Positions 1 through 6,221 of a stretch of DNA of 7,811 nt are shown piece after piece (the first letter of the stretch is position 1; each line of letters begins with the position of its first letter). A program made the translations under genes and the position numbers. Source of the stretch: an uncultured Clostridium sp. (GTDB lineage: Bacteria; Bacillota; Clostridia; UBA1212; UBA1255); assembly GCA_900555605.1 (NCBI GenBank), contig USLW01000087.1, positions 1 through 7,811 on the forward strand, written 5' to 3'. Below the pieces are notes generated by a model. That model had not been told where the DNA came from and did no database searches. It saw only the letters and a list, made by a program, of their open reading frames with translations.

Positions 1-2
1 GG

Positions 3-770
3 TTCCCGGCAGAACGGGTGTTCAAAGCCGATGATGAGATCTGGCCGATTGTACGAACGACCGGATCTCGGGGGGCCCGGAACCGCATTGAACGCATTGT
101 CAGGAAAAGCAGCAAGCGGCTTGTTGTCGCCTTGCGTGAGCCGCTCGATAAAACATTCAGGGAAGACGATTTTATCGAAAACGCCTCGTGGTATGCCAAC
201 GTATCGATTCACGATTGCTACTTCGGGCGAGCCAACCGCGCCCGCGGCATCTTGCTCACCACTCCCGGAAAGGTTGTCGTACATAACAACCGCTTCATGA
301 CGGCCGGAACGGCAATTCTCATCGAAGGAGATACCGACTACTGGTTCGAATCGGGCGCCGTGTGCGACATGGATATCCATGACAACCTTTTCGAGAACTG
401 CGGCACTTCGGCTTCGAACAACGGCGGATCCGGCTGGGGCGAAGCCCTCATCAGCATCACTCCCTCTTTCCGTCCGGCAGACGAAAGCAGCCCGGTCTAT
501 CATCGCAATATCCGGATCCGCAACAACCGCATTCTCACTTATGACCGTCCGCTGCTCCACGCCCGATCGGTTGAGGGACTGCAGTTCGTGGCAAACTGTG
601 TCGAACAAACATACGATTTCCCCGCCACAGCCGCACAACGCCAATCATTCTGCCTTGAGGGGTGTCGAAATGTGCGCATCGCCGAGAACCGGTTTATCGG
701 CTACGGCAAACCCGATTTCGAACTGATCCATATGAACCCAAATAATATCTGTCATGAAAAAGCGAAATAA
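3..770 (+). CDS. GH110 family alpha-1,3-galactosidase, C-terminal part (5' end outside window)
   Basis: The frame is open to the left edge (first full codon at base 3), so this is the last 255 or so residues of a longer protein; GH110 enzymes are usually about 600 residues. The first possible start inside the window is a GTG at 18, which is not a real start. The fragment shows repeated right-handed parallel beta-helix turns of the N-x-F type (VVVHNNRF, MDIHDNLFENC, IRIRNNRI, VRIAENRF). It also has the block RARGILLTTPGKVV followed by EGDTDYWFESG, which I recognise from Bacteroides GH110 exo-alpha-galactosidases. Known members remove terminal alpha-1,3-linked galactose, for example from blood-group B or linear B glycans, and are exported. 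The signal peptide would lie upstream. The next gene starts inside its last codons. Family assignment is from memory of the motifs; an uncharacterised beta-helix relative is the alternative. Confidence 0.8.
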   Translation, partial: FPAERVFKADDEIWPIVRTTGSRGARNRIERIVRKSSKRLVVALREPLDKTFREDDFIENASWYANVSIHDCYFGRANRARGILLTTPGKVVVHNNRFMTAGTAILIEGDTDYWFESGAVCDMDIHDNLFENCGTSASNNGGSGWGEALISITPSFRPADESSPVYHRNIRIRNNRILTYDRPLLHARSVEGLQFVANCVEQTYDFPATAAQRQSFCLEGCRNVRIAENRFIGYGKPDFELIHMNPNNICHEKAK

Positions 771-951
771 GAAAATCATTGCTGCACTGAGCGCAATCTT
801 CGGGCTGCTTGTCATCGGGGCATTGTGCTGGAGTTTCGTACTCTGTTACAGGACACTCCATCCGCCCCGCCTGACCGATCTCAGCTGGCTCACCCGGCAA
901 TATCCTCATACCATGCAAAACGGCCCATGTCACGCAGCCACACATGTCTGA
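754..951 (+). CDS. Membrane-anchored protein, N-terminal fragment cut by the sequence junction
   Basis: The ATG at 754 lies inside the end of the GH110 gene, giving a 17-base overlap in another frame. This suggests co-transcription and perhaps translational coupling. There is no clear Shine-Dalgarno site, as is common in Bacteroidetes. The N-terminus is very basic (MKKRNKK) and is followed by a hydrophobic segment at about residues 8-30 (IIAALSAIFGLLVIG and onward), so it is a signal anchor or signal peptide. Residues 31-50 (CYRTLHPPRLTDLSWLTRQY) look like natural protein. After about residue 50 the frame runs through clostridial DNA that is antisense to the 890-2311 gene, so the last 15 residues and the stop at 951 are probably not genuine. 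The start could belong to an exported hydrolase or another envelope protein, but too little remains to name a family. Confidence 0.5.
   Translation: MKKRNKKIIAALSAIFGLLVIGALCWSFVLCYRTLHPPRLTDLSWLTRQYPHTMQNGPCHAATHV
885..910. other. Probable chimeric junction between Bacteroidales-like and Clostridia-like DNA
   Basis: To the left, two overlapping plus-strand genes have Bacteroidetes character (GH110, no Shine-Dalgarno, high GC). To the right, a minus-strand glycosidase gene and all later genes have clostridial character (GGAGG sites, lower GC). The plus-strand gene from 754 loses sensible protein sequence here. The minus-strand gene stops here at a TGA made by joined sequence, in the middle of its catalytic-type domain. 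Two converging genes ending in the same 25 bases is what a breakpoint would produce. No transposase, att-like repeat or target duplication is visible. The exact base cannot be fixed by eye. Confidence 0.7.
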
Positions 952-2311
952 TCAGACGATCTCTGCAGTATTCGGAATATGCTTTCAGCTTAAAGGCTTC
1001 CTCCTGTTTTCCAAGCAGCCCCTTAAGGTAAGACAAAATCTCCAGCATACGGACGCCCTCGCTTCCGGTTGCCGCGCCCTTGCCGGGGGTACTTTCAAAA
1101 TCCTCCTGATTGCCGATCTGAGTTCCCCATGCGATGACGCCTTCTCCTATGGGATCATATTCCCGAAATGTCTGCGCAAGCGCGCGATCCAAATACGGCT
1201 CTGCTTCCCGTACAAAATCCAGATCTCCCGTCATTTTCACATAATGCTCTATTTCTCGGAAAAAGAACTGATTATTTCCTCCCCAATCCCGCCGGCCTTT
1301 TCCGGTGGTACACATATCCGGAATCGCACCGCTTTCGAAAATATTTTTCATCTGTGAACGCAGACATTCCCGAACACGGTCAAAGTTACCGGCCCACTCC
1401 TCGGCAGCTGTATGCTCCATATGCCACATCGTCGGCCAATGCTGAATACTTTCAATCCATCCATACGGGCGGAGCCAGGCATATTCCACGTTTAAGTAGG
1501 CGTGCATAAATGCTTCATTCAGTTCCGCACACGGGGTATCAAGCTGCCATTGCTCTAATTTCTCCTTGTAATATGCAGTGATTTTCCGGTATTCCTCATC
1601 CGGATTTAAGGAAGCCAGCGCAGCCGCTCTATCCTTTTCCAAGGAAAAACCCACCACTGCATACGCCTCATTTTGTTGGCAGTACGCCGTAATATAGCTG
1701 CCCCGCCGTTCCTCTGAGCCATCCTCCAATTCCCGTACCTCAAACTGAAAGGAGCCCTTTACTGCCGTAACCAGCGGCCGCTCCGCTCTTGTAATATAAA
1801 CGGTATCCGTCTCAATAAATGCCTCTCCCTGCTCACAGTCAATTTGATCTCCCTGCAGATTCACATTGGGCGAAAAATGCATGAAAGCTATGTTTCCGCT
1901 GCCGAATTTCAGCCATATTCCCGTATCTCCATCACATTTTATCTTCAGCAGCGCGGCACCCTCCCATGCCATGGTGTCCCGTCCGGCCATTAAAGGATAC
2001 AGCTCCGTGGTGATACAGGTTCCATCCTCTGTATACGCAATACTGCGCAGTCCGCCCACAATATTATCAGCAGTTGTTCTGTCATCGCATTCCGTATAGG
2101 TTAGCCACATCGGCGTTTCCCGGCCGATCCCCACCACAAATTTTGAAAGCAGCAGCTGCTCCGCTCCCCGATGGCATGTATGGTCATATGTCATGACCGC
2201 TGAATTGGGATAAGCCTGCCGCATAAAGACCACGCACTGCTGAAAGGCGCATGCACGTTCATCCAGCAGCTCCAATGTCGGTATCGGTTCCGATTGATTT
2301 TTTCGAATCAT
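890..2311 (-). CDS. Six-hairpin-type glycoside hydrolase, truncated at its C-terminus
   Basis: 473 residues from the chosen ATG (complement of 2309-2311), which has GAAGGA at 2322-2327, 10 bases upstream. A GTG at 2320 would add three residues but sits almost on the ribosome binding site. Residues about 1-245 look like a beta-sandwich domain. From about 258 onward the protein is helical and rich in aromatic residues (YAWLRPYGWIESIQHWPTMW at 277-296, then MEHTAAEEW and RDWGGNNQFFF). This is the look of an alpha/alpha six-hairpin glycosidase with an N-terminal sandwich, as in the amylo-alpha-1,6-glucosidase and GH15-like superfamily. No signal peptide is seen, so it is probably cytoplasmic and acts on imported oligosaccharides. 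The gene ends at WYEDIAG, where the fold should continue; the stop comes from the junction. Substrate and family number cannot be told, and the catalytic acids were not identified with confidence. Confidence 0.65.
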   Translation of the reverse strand: MIRKNQSEPIPTLELLDERACAFQQCVVFMRQAYPNSAVMTYDHTCHRGAEQLLLSKFVVGIGRETPMWLTYTECDDRTTADNIVGGLRSIAYTEDGTCITTELYPLMAGRDTMAWEGAALLKIKCDGDTGIWLKFGSGNIAFMHFSPNVNLQGDQIDCEQGEAFIETDTVYITRAERPLVTAVKGSFQFEVRELEDGSEERRGSYITAYCQQNEAYAVVGFSLEKDRAAALASLNPDEEYRKITAYYKEKLEQWQLDTPCAELNEAFMHAYLNVEYAWLRPYGWIESIQHWPTMWHMEHTAAEEWAGNFDRVRECLRSQMKNIFESGAIPDMCTTGKGRRDWGGNNQFFFREIEHYVKMTGDLDFVREAEPYLDRALAQTFREYDPIGEGVIAWGTQIGNQEDFESTPGKGAATGSEGVRMLEILSYLKGLLGKQEEAFKLKAYSEYCRDRLIRHVWLRDMGRFAWYEDIAG

Positions 2312-2353
2312 CACATACACATCCTTCGTTTGATCGTATGCTTATTTTAAGGA

Positions 2354-2382
2354 ATCATACGCTGATAGGAAATAGTAAACAA
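2354..2382 (-). promoter_or_regulatory. Candidate promoter of the truncated glycosidase gene
   Basis: Read on the minus strand there is TTGTTT (2377-2382), a 17-base spacer and TATGAT (2354-2359). The -10 box is good and the -35 box is weak (three of six). It lies about 43 bases upstream of the start codon. A weak -35 box could mean that an activator is needed, which would suit a sugar-use gene. Confidence 0.4.
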
Positions 2383-2481
2383 CAGAAATTTGATGGACAA
2401 AACCGTCCAGGATATAGGCAAAGCCGATTGCCGCCGGCAGGTTCAAATGTGAGGAATATGAAACTTTTGCCAGATTATTTC

Positions 2482-2510
2482 TTGATTTTTCCAGTTTTCT
2501 TTGGTATGAT
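2482..2510 (+). promoter_or_regulatory. Strong sigma-A-type promoter of the ibrA-ibrB operon
   Basis: TTGATT (2482-2487), a 17-base spacer and TATGAT (2505-2510). Four of six -35 and five of six -10 bases match the consensus. Transcription should start near 2517, leaving a leader of about 125 bases before the ibrA start at 2643, long enough for leader-based control. Confidence 0.7.
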
Positions 2511-2536
2511 ATGGAAGACTGATATTGCAAACAAAT

Positions 2537-2566
2537 GATCCGCAATACGGCAGCCGCAGGCGGATC
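2537..2566 (+). promoter_or_regulatory. Hairpin in the ibrA leader
   Basis: GATCCGC (2537-2543) pairs perfectly with GCGGATC (2560-2566), seven base pairs around a 16-base loop that itself contains CGG-cag-CCG. It lies 20 bases after the predicted transcription start. No T-run follows directly, so it is not a plain terminator. It may protect the 5' end of the mRNA, bind a regulator or be neutral. Confidence 0.45.
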
Positions 2567-2642
2567 TGATATCTAAGCAACTGAAAAGCACTTTATTTTT
2601 TAGTTTATTTTATGCGGTCTGCTCTGATAAGGAGTTATAGAT

Positions 2643-3983
2643 ATGGGAAAAAAATATCTGAAGAAAAATGTCTACGATGCTTTCCAGGAACGGCTGAAAT
2701 ATATCTTTAAGGAATTTGACCACATTTATGTCTCCTTTTCCGGAGGAAAGGACAGCGGGCTTCTGCTGAACATGACCCTCGATTTCATAAAAAAAAATTA
2801 TCCCGGACGAAAAATAGGATTATTTCATCAGGACTTTGAAGCGCAGTATTCCTACACGACACAATATGTCACAAAAATGTTTGAAGAAAATCTCGATGTC
2901 ATCGAACCGTTCTGGGTATGTCTCCCTATGGCTTCTAAAACGCCGCTTTCCAACTATGAATTATACTGGTATCCGTGGGATGATGAAAAAAAAGAGATTT
3001 GGGTAAGAGACATGCCTACAATGCCCTATGTCATCCATCTGCGGAAAAATCCGCTCACCTTTTATAAGTATAAAATGCCTCAGGAAGACCTGTTTAAGCA
3101 GTTCGGCCGCTGGTATCGCTCATATAAGGGAAAAGGAAAAGCCATCGGTCTGCTCGGGGTCAGGGCAGACGAGTCTCTTCTCCGCTATTCCTCCATCATT
3201 AATAAAAAGAATCGCTATAAAGATAAATCCTGGATCACACAGACATTTAAAGATGTATATTCTGCTTCTCCTCTCTATGATTGGACAGCCGAAGACGTGT
3301 GGATCGCCAATGCAAAATTCAGCTATCCATATAATGAATTATACGATTTATTCTATAAAGCGGGACTTACAATCAATCAAATGCGCGTTGCCTCGCCTTT
3401 CAACGAATGGGCTATGCAGGCTTTGAATATCTATCGTGTTATCGAACCGGTAACCTGGACAAAATTGGTAGGACGCGTGCAGGGTGCAAATTTTGCCTCG
3501 ATATACGGCAGCACCAAAGCCATGGGATACCGGAGTATTCTGCTGCCGGAAGGCCATACATGGAAATCCTATACGGAATTTCTGCTTGATACGCTGCCGG
3601 AGCATACGCGGAATGTCTATCTGGAAAAATTCCGTATCTCCGCGGAATTCTGGGAGAAGACAGGCGGCGGACTTCCGGACAATGTGATTGAAGAAATTGA
3701 GGCTTGCGGCTATCAAATAGAGCGGAACGGTACTTCTGCTTATACCAAGGACAAAAAGCAGCGGATTATTTTTAAGCAGGAAATCCCGGACCATACGGAT
3801 GATGTAAAATCTACAATCCACATTCCGTCTTGGAAAAGAATGTGTTACTGTATTTTAAAAAACGACCATCTCTGCCGTTTTATGGGCTTTGGCCCAACCA
3901 AGCAGCAGCGAGAACAGATCAAGCTGATTAAGGAAAAATATCAGAAATTGCTGGAGGAATCGGATACAAATGAATCGGAATAA
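2643..3983 (+). CDS. ibrA: IbrA/YbdN-like PAPS-reductase superfamily protein (DUF3440 type)
   Basis: 446 residues. The start ATG at 2643 has AAGGAG at 2629-2634, 8 bases upstream. The N-terminal half is an adenine nucleotide alpha-hydrolase fold with the PP-loop SGGKDS at residues 33-38, FHQDFEAQYSYT at 61-72 and the conserved GVRADESLLR at 172-181. The second half has the IbrA-type features SPLYDWTAEDVWIANAKF (209-226), INQMRV (244-249), YRVIEPVTWTKLVGRVQGAN (264-283) and a C-terminal SWKRMCYCILKNDHLC with Cys401, Cys403 and Cys411. The superfamily activates a substrate by adenylation with release of pyrophosphate. The ECGLH-type motif of true assimilatory PAPS reductase (CysH) is absent, and no sulfate-assimilation gene is nearby. 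E. coli IbrA, together with IbrB, was described as raising expression of prophage eib genes. The ibrB-like gene overlaps its end, so the two probably act together. Its substrate here is unknown. Confidence 0.88.
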   Translation: MGKKYLKKNVYDAFQERLKYIFKEFDHIYVSFSGGKDSGLLLNMTLDFIKKNYPGRKIGLFHQDFEAQYSYTTQYVTKMFEENLDVIEPFWVCLPMASKTPLSNYELYWYPWDDEKKEIWVRDMPTMPYVIHLRKNPLTFYKYKMPQEDLFKQFGRWYRSYKGKGKAIGLLGVRADESLLRYSSIINKKNRYKDKSWITQTFKDVYSASPLYDWTAEDVWIANAKFSYPYNELYDLFYKAGLTINQMRVASPFNEWAMQALNIYRVIEPVTWTKLVGRVQGANFASIYGSTKAMGYRSILLPEGHTWKSYTEFLLDTLPEHTRNVYLEKFRISAEFWEKTGGGLPDNVIEEIEACGYQIERNGTSAYTKDKKQRIIFKQEIPDHTDDVKSTIHIPSWKRMCYCILKNDHLCRFMGFGPTKQQREQIKLIKEKYQKLLEESDTNESE

Positions 3984-4605
3984 AATAAATACACTGCTTA
4001 AGGAATTAGTGAACGAGATCGCAGGATGTCCGGATACCGCGGAGCAGACGGAAATATTGAATGAAGTCAAACAGGCGCTCCATAGCATCTCTCCATTTCG
4101 TGAAGAACCGGTAGATTGCGTACTGTGGGTCAAAAAAGAAGAGGTTCACGCAAACACCTGGAATCCGAACCATGTCGCACCGCCGGAAATGGAGCTATTG
4201 TACACATCCATCAAATGTGACGGTTATACGCAGCCTGTTGTAACCGGACGTCAGGAAGAAAACGGGTTTGAAATTGTAGACGGGTTTCACCGCTTTATGG
4301 TTTTGGGAAAGCATTCGGATATTTATAAAAGGACGCACGGCTACCTGCCCATTACAAAGCTGGACAAAGAAAAAAGCGACCGCATCGCCTCTACCATCCG
4401 TCATAACCGCGCCCGCGGTACCCATGAAGTAGAATTAATGAGCAATATTGTAAAAGAGCTGCATGATTTAGGACGTTCTGATGCCTGGATTTCCAAACAT
4501 CTCGGAATGGATTTAGATGAGATCCTGCGGCTGAAGCAAATTACCGGCTTGGCGGCCTTATTCAGGAACAGAGAATTCGGCAGCGCTTGGGAGGATACCG
4601 ACTGA
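3970..4605 (+). CDS. ibrB: IbrB/YbdM-like ParB/sulfiredoxin-fold protein
   Basis: 211 residues, close to the length I recall for E. coli YbdM. The ATG at 3970 overlaps the ibrA end by 14 bases, with GGAGG at 3953-3957 inside ibrA, 12 bases upstream, so the two genes are co-transcribed and probably translationally coupled. The ParB-like N-terminal domain shows VKKEEVHANTWNPN (54-67), DGYTQPVV (84-91), IVDGFHR (102-108) and the family signature RHNRARGTHEVELM (144-157). A C-terminal helical part follows (ISKHLGMDLDEILRLKQITG, 174-193) and may be a helix-turn-helix or partner-binding region. Known ParB-fold proteins include CTP-binding DNA clamps and free-serine kinases such as SerK and SbnI. 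Which activity applies here cannot be told from sequence. The ParB of chromosome partitioning is unlikely because there is no parA neighbour and the domain set differs. Confidence 0.87.
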   Translation: MNRNKINTLLKELVNEIAGCPDTAEQTEILNEVKQALHSISPFREEPVDCVLWVKKEEVHANTWNPNHVAPPEMELLYTSIKCDGYTQPVVTGRQEENGFEIVDGFHRFMVLGKHSDIYKRTHGYLPITKLDKEKSDRIASTIRHNRARGTHEVELMSNIVKELHDLGRSDAWISKHLGMDLDEILRLKQITGLAALFRNREFGSAWEDTD

Positions 4606-4635
4606 GGCAGCCTCTGAAGCAGAAAAATCTGCCGA

Positions 4636-4670
4636 AAAACAAAAACCGCCGCAAACCGGACACCCGGTTT
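4636..4670 (-). terminator. Possible rho-independent terminator of rpsT
   Basis: On the minus strand, 36 bases after the rpsT stop, AAACCGG and CCGGTTT (4653-4670) form a seven-base-pair stem with a four-base loop. Seven bases later comes a T-rich run (complement of 4636-4646). The gap between stem and T-run makes it an imperfect terminator. No matching structure for the converging ibrB gene is visible on the plus strand; the 100 bases between the two genes hold nothing else. Confidence 0.45.
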
Positions 4671-4705
4671 ACAACGGAATATTGCCTCAATCCGGCAGTT
4701 CATGC

Positions 4706-4972
4706 TTATTGTGCGGAAGCAGCCTGATATGCCTTAACAAGTCTTGACTTTTTGCGTGCGGCGGTATTCTTGTGAATCAGCCCCTTCGCAGCCGCTTTAT
4801 CAATCTTAATGCACGCGGCATTTACCTTCTCAGCAGCATTGGCTTCGTTGCTCACAACCGCAGTTCTCGCCTTTTTGATAGATGTTCTGAGCGCAGACTT
4901 TGCAGCCGCATTTCTCATTGTCTTCTTCTCTGTAATGAGAACTCTTTTCTTCGCTGATTTAATATTCGGCAA
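4706..4972 (-). CDS. rpsT: 30S ribosomal protein S20
   Basis: 88 residues, the normal S20 length. After the initiator come PNIKSAKKRV and a lysine/alanine-rich helical body with the family segments MRNAAAKSALRTSIKKA (19-35) and AAAKGLIHKNTAARKKSRL (60-78). S20 is a primary 16S rRNA-binding protein of the 30S subunit and helps early assembly. The start is a TTG (complement of 4970-4972) with an excellent GGGAGGTG at 4979-4986, spaced 6 bases. The frame is open farther upstream, but that would add about 29 residues foreign to S20 and would ignore this site. E. coli rpsT also starts at UUG, and its translation is sensitive to excess S20; the weak start codon here may serve similar control. The gene has its own promoter. 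Confidence 0.97.
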   Translation of the reverse strand: MPNIKSAKKRVLITEKKTMRNAAAKSALRTSIKKARTAVVSNEANAAEKVNAACIKIDKAAAKGLIHKNTAARKKSRLVKAYQAASAQ

Positions 4973-5025
4973 TTCATTCACCTCCCACAAGCATTTACCG
5001 TGTAGTACAAACACACACGCATGAT

Positions 5026-5054
5026 AGTTTAGCACATCGTTCCGGGGATTGCAA
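5026..5054 (-). promoter_or_regulatory. rpsT promoter
   Basis: On the minus strand there is TTGCAA (5049-5054), a 17-base spacer and TAAACT (5026-5031). Transcription would begin near 5019, giving a leader of about 47 bases. A run of eight T (complement of 5063-5070) lies just upstream of the -35 box and could act as an UP element, as often seen at strong ribosomal promoters. Confidence 0.7.
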
Positions 5055-5123
5055 TACACACTAAAAAAAATCCTGCATATTTTTCAATGTTCGGAAACAC
5101 AGGCTGCCCGGTATACGGCGCCG

Positions 5124-5675
5124 TTAAAAAATAATTGCCAAAAAACGTGCCGGTTTACCGTCCAGCGCCCGCATCCCGTGGGGCGTCAACGAATTAAAGT
5201 ACAGCGAATCTCCCGGTTCCATAACCACCTCTTGTCCATTGATCACAATCAAAAGACGTCCCTCCACACAATAGTTGAACTCCTGGCCCTCATGAGAATT
5301 CAGGTGGATTGGTTCGCCGTCTTTGCTTTCAACCGTCACCATGAAAGGCTCCGCCTTTTTATTTGCAAAGTTATAAGCCAGATGCTGATATTTATAATGT
5401 TCTCTTCTTTCAACCGCAATTCCTCTGCCGCTTTTGACAAAACTAAAAGTGCGCAGCATCGGCATGCCTCCTGAGAGAATATCGGAGAGCTCCACATGGA
5501 ACAGCTTGGCAAACTCAAACAAAAAGCCCATGGGGATATCTGCTGTGCCGCCTTCATACTGAAGGTACAAATCCTGGTCAATTCCCAATTTCTCCGCAAC
5601 GCTTTCCGCGCTCATCTCCGCAATTTCGCGCAAATCCTTCATCCTTGCAGCAATCTCCGCAATTTCTTTGTTCAT
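5124..5675 (-). CDS. XRE-family transcriptional regulator with C-terminal cupin domain
   Basis: 183 residues from the ATG at 5675, which has GGAGGGG at 5682-5688, 6 bases upstream. The longer frame to 5696 would place the ribosome binding site inside the gene. Residues 11-68 form an XRE-type helix-turn-helix domain (MSAESVAEKLGIDQDLYLQY, then LFEFAKLFHVELSDIL). Residues about 110-183 form a cupin with motif 1 residues His124, His128, Glu132 and Gly139, and motif 2 MEPGDSLYFNSLTPHGM (152-168) with His166. The cupin pocket probably binds a small ligand or metal and switches DNA binding. Many clostridial proteins of this build lie beside acyl-CoA synthetase genes; here the neighbours are rpsT and a zinc-ribbon membrane protein, so the target is unclear. 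It may be made from its own promoter and also by readthrough from the gene to its right. Confidence 0.9.
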   Translation of the reverse strand: MNKEIAEIAARMKDLREIAEMSAESVAEKLGIDQDLYLQYEGGTADIPMGFLFEFAKLFHVELSDILSGGMPMLRTFSFVKSGRGIAVERREHYKYQHLAYNFANKKAEPFMVTVESKDGEPIHLNSHEGQEFNYCVEGRLLIVINGQEVVMEPGDSLYFNSLTPHGMRALDGKPARFLAIIF

Positions 5676-5728
5676 ACAGAACCCCTCCAATCTCACGCCC
5701 GGCGTAAAATTATTTTAACGACTTTCAT

Positions 5729-5757
5729 AGTGTATTACATTTCAGCCAAAATAGCAA
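5729..5757 (-). promoter_or_regulatory. Candidate promoter of the XRE-cupin gene
   Basis: On the minus strand there is TTGCTA (5752-5757), a 17-base spacer and TACACT (5729-5734), four of six matches in each box. It lies about 55 bases upstream of the start, in the 102-base gap after the zinc-ribbon gene. No terminator is seen in that gap, so the two genes may also share a transcript. Confidence 0.5.
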
Positions 5758-5777
5758 TGCTCCTACCTACATCGCGA

Positions 5778-6185
5778 TTACACGCGAATCCGCAGGATAA
5801 AATCCTTTTTGCAGCGCGGACACGTACCCTTATGCGTACCGACCCTTTTCGGCAGCCGGAGCACCGCCTTGCAATAGGGACATTTCCGGTACCGGTGTGT
5901 TCGGATCTCCTTCAGACGCCGAAAACATAATCGCACCTTTTGTTTGATGGTACTCCATATTCGTTTAAACCATTCGTTCTCCCGGCGGCGCTTTTCCAGG
6001 TTGCGCGAAAAAACGCGGAAAAAGGAATACAGGAACAAAGCGAGTATGATGATCTGAAGCACATAGGAACGTACGAATGCATTTACGATCACAAGAACAA
6101 AATACACGGCGAACAAAAAGTAAAATAATGGATCAATCCCATATCTGCCATAAAAAAGCTTTGATAACAGATTTCTCAAAAACAT
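5778..6185 (-). CDS. Small membrane protein with C-terminal zinc ribbon
   Basis: 135 residues from the ATG at 6185, which has AGGAG at 6193-6197, 7 bases upstream. The frame is open to 6311, but the extra residues look untranslated and cross the promoter. Two hydrophobic helices lie at about residues 18-37 and 40-58 (DPLFYFLFAVYFVLVIVNAF, then YVLQIIILALFLYSFF). A strongly basic segment follows (RNLEKRRRENEWFKR), which should face the cytoplasm. The C-terminus has KCPYC (101-105) and TCPRC (121-125), a CxxC-x16-CxxC zinc ribbon with extra basic residues, so it may bind nucleic acid or a protein partner at the membrane. I do not know a characterised member. The fold assignment is good and the function is unknown. 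Confidence 0.8.
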   Translation of the reverse strand: MFLRNLLSKLFYGRYGIDPLFYFLFAVYFVLVIVNAFVRSYVLQIIILALFLYSFFRVFSRNLEKRRRENEWFKRIWSTIKQKVRLCFRRLKEIRTHRYRKCPYCKAVLRLPKRVGTHKGTCPRCKKDFILRIRV

Positions 6186-6221
6186 AAGCCAGCTCCTGTT
6201 CTCTGCCACATGAAAAATAAC

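Larger units (their letters stand above)
2328..2642. other. Divergent regulatory region between the glycosidase and ibrA genes
   Basis: About 315 bases without a convincing gene. It holds a candidate minus-strand promoter at 2354-2382, a small inverted repeat TGGAC/GTCCA at 2394-2409 between the two promoters (possible operator, weak), a strong plus-strand promoter at 2482-2510 and a leader hairpin at 2537-2566. The open frames that cross it (2251-2538 plus, 2342-2545 minus) have no ribosome binding site and no recognisable protein character. Confidence 0.5.

Noticed and set aside
944..1357. Plus-strand open frame across the glycosidase gene (and similar ones at 1168-1509 and 1866-2099)
   Set aside because: They lie antisense to a long minus-strand gene with clear protein character, and no ribosome binding site was seen for them.
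2342..2545. 67-residue minus-strand frame in the divergent regulatory region
   Set aside because: It runs through the ibrA promoter and lacks a Shine-Dalgarno site or recognisable domain.
2643..3983. Assimilatory PAPS reductase (CysH) or DNA phosphorothioation protein DndC
   Set aside because: No CysH-type ECGLH motif and no cys or dnd neighbours; the second half matches the IbrA/DUF3440 pattern and the partner is IbrB-like.
4973..5059. N-terminal extension of S20 to an upstream start
   Set aside because: The added residues are foreign to S20, would cross the promoter and ignore the GGGAGGTG placed 6 bases from the TTG.
5063..5123. Terminator for the XRE-cupin gene using the T8 run
   Set aside because: Only a four-base-pair stem (CCTG/CAGG) with a long loop precedes the T-run; the run fits better as an UP element of rpsT.
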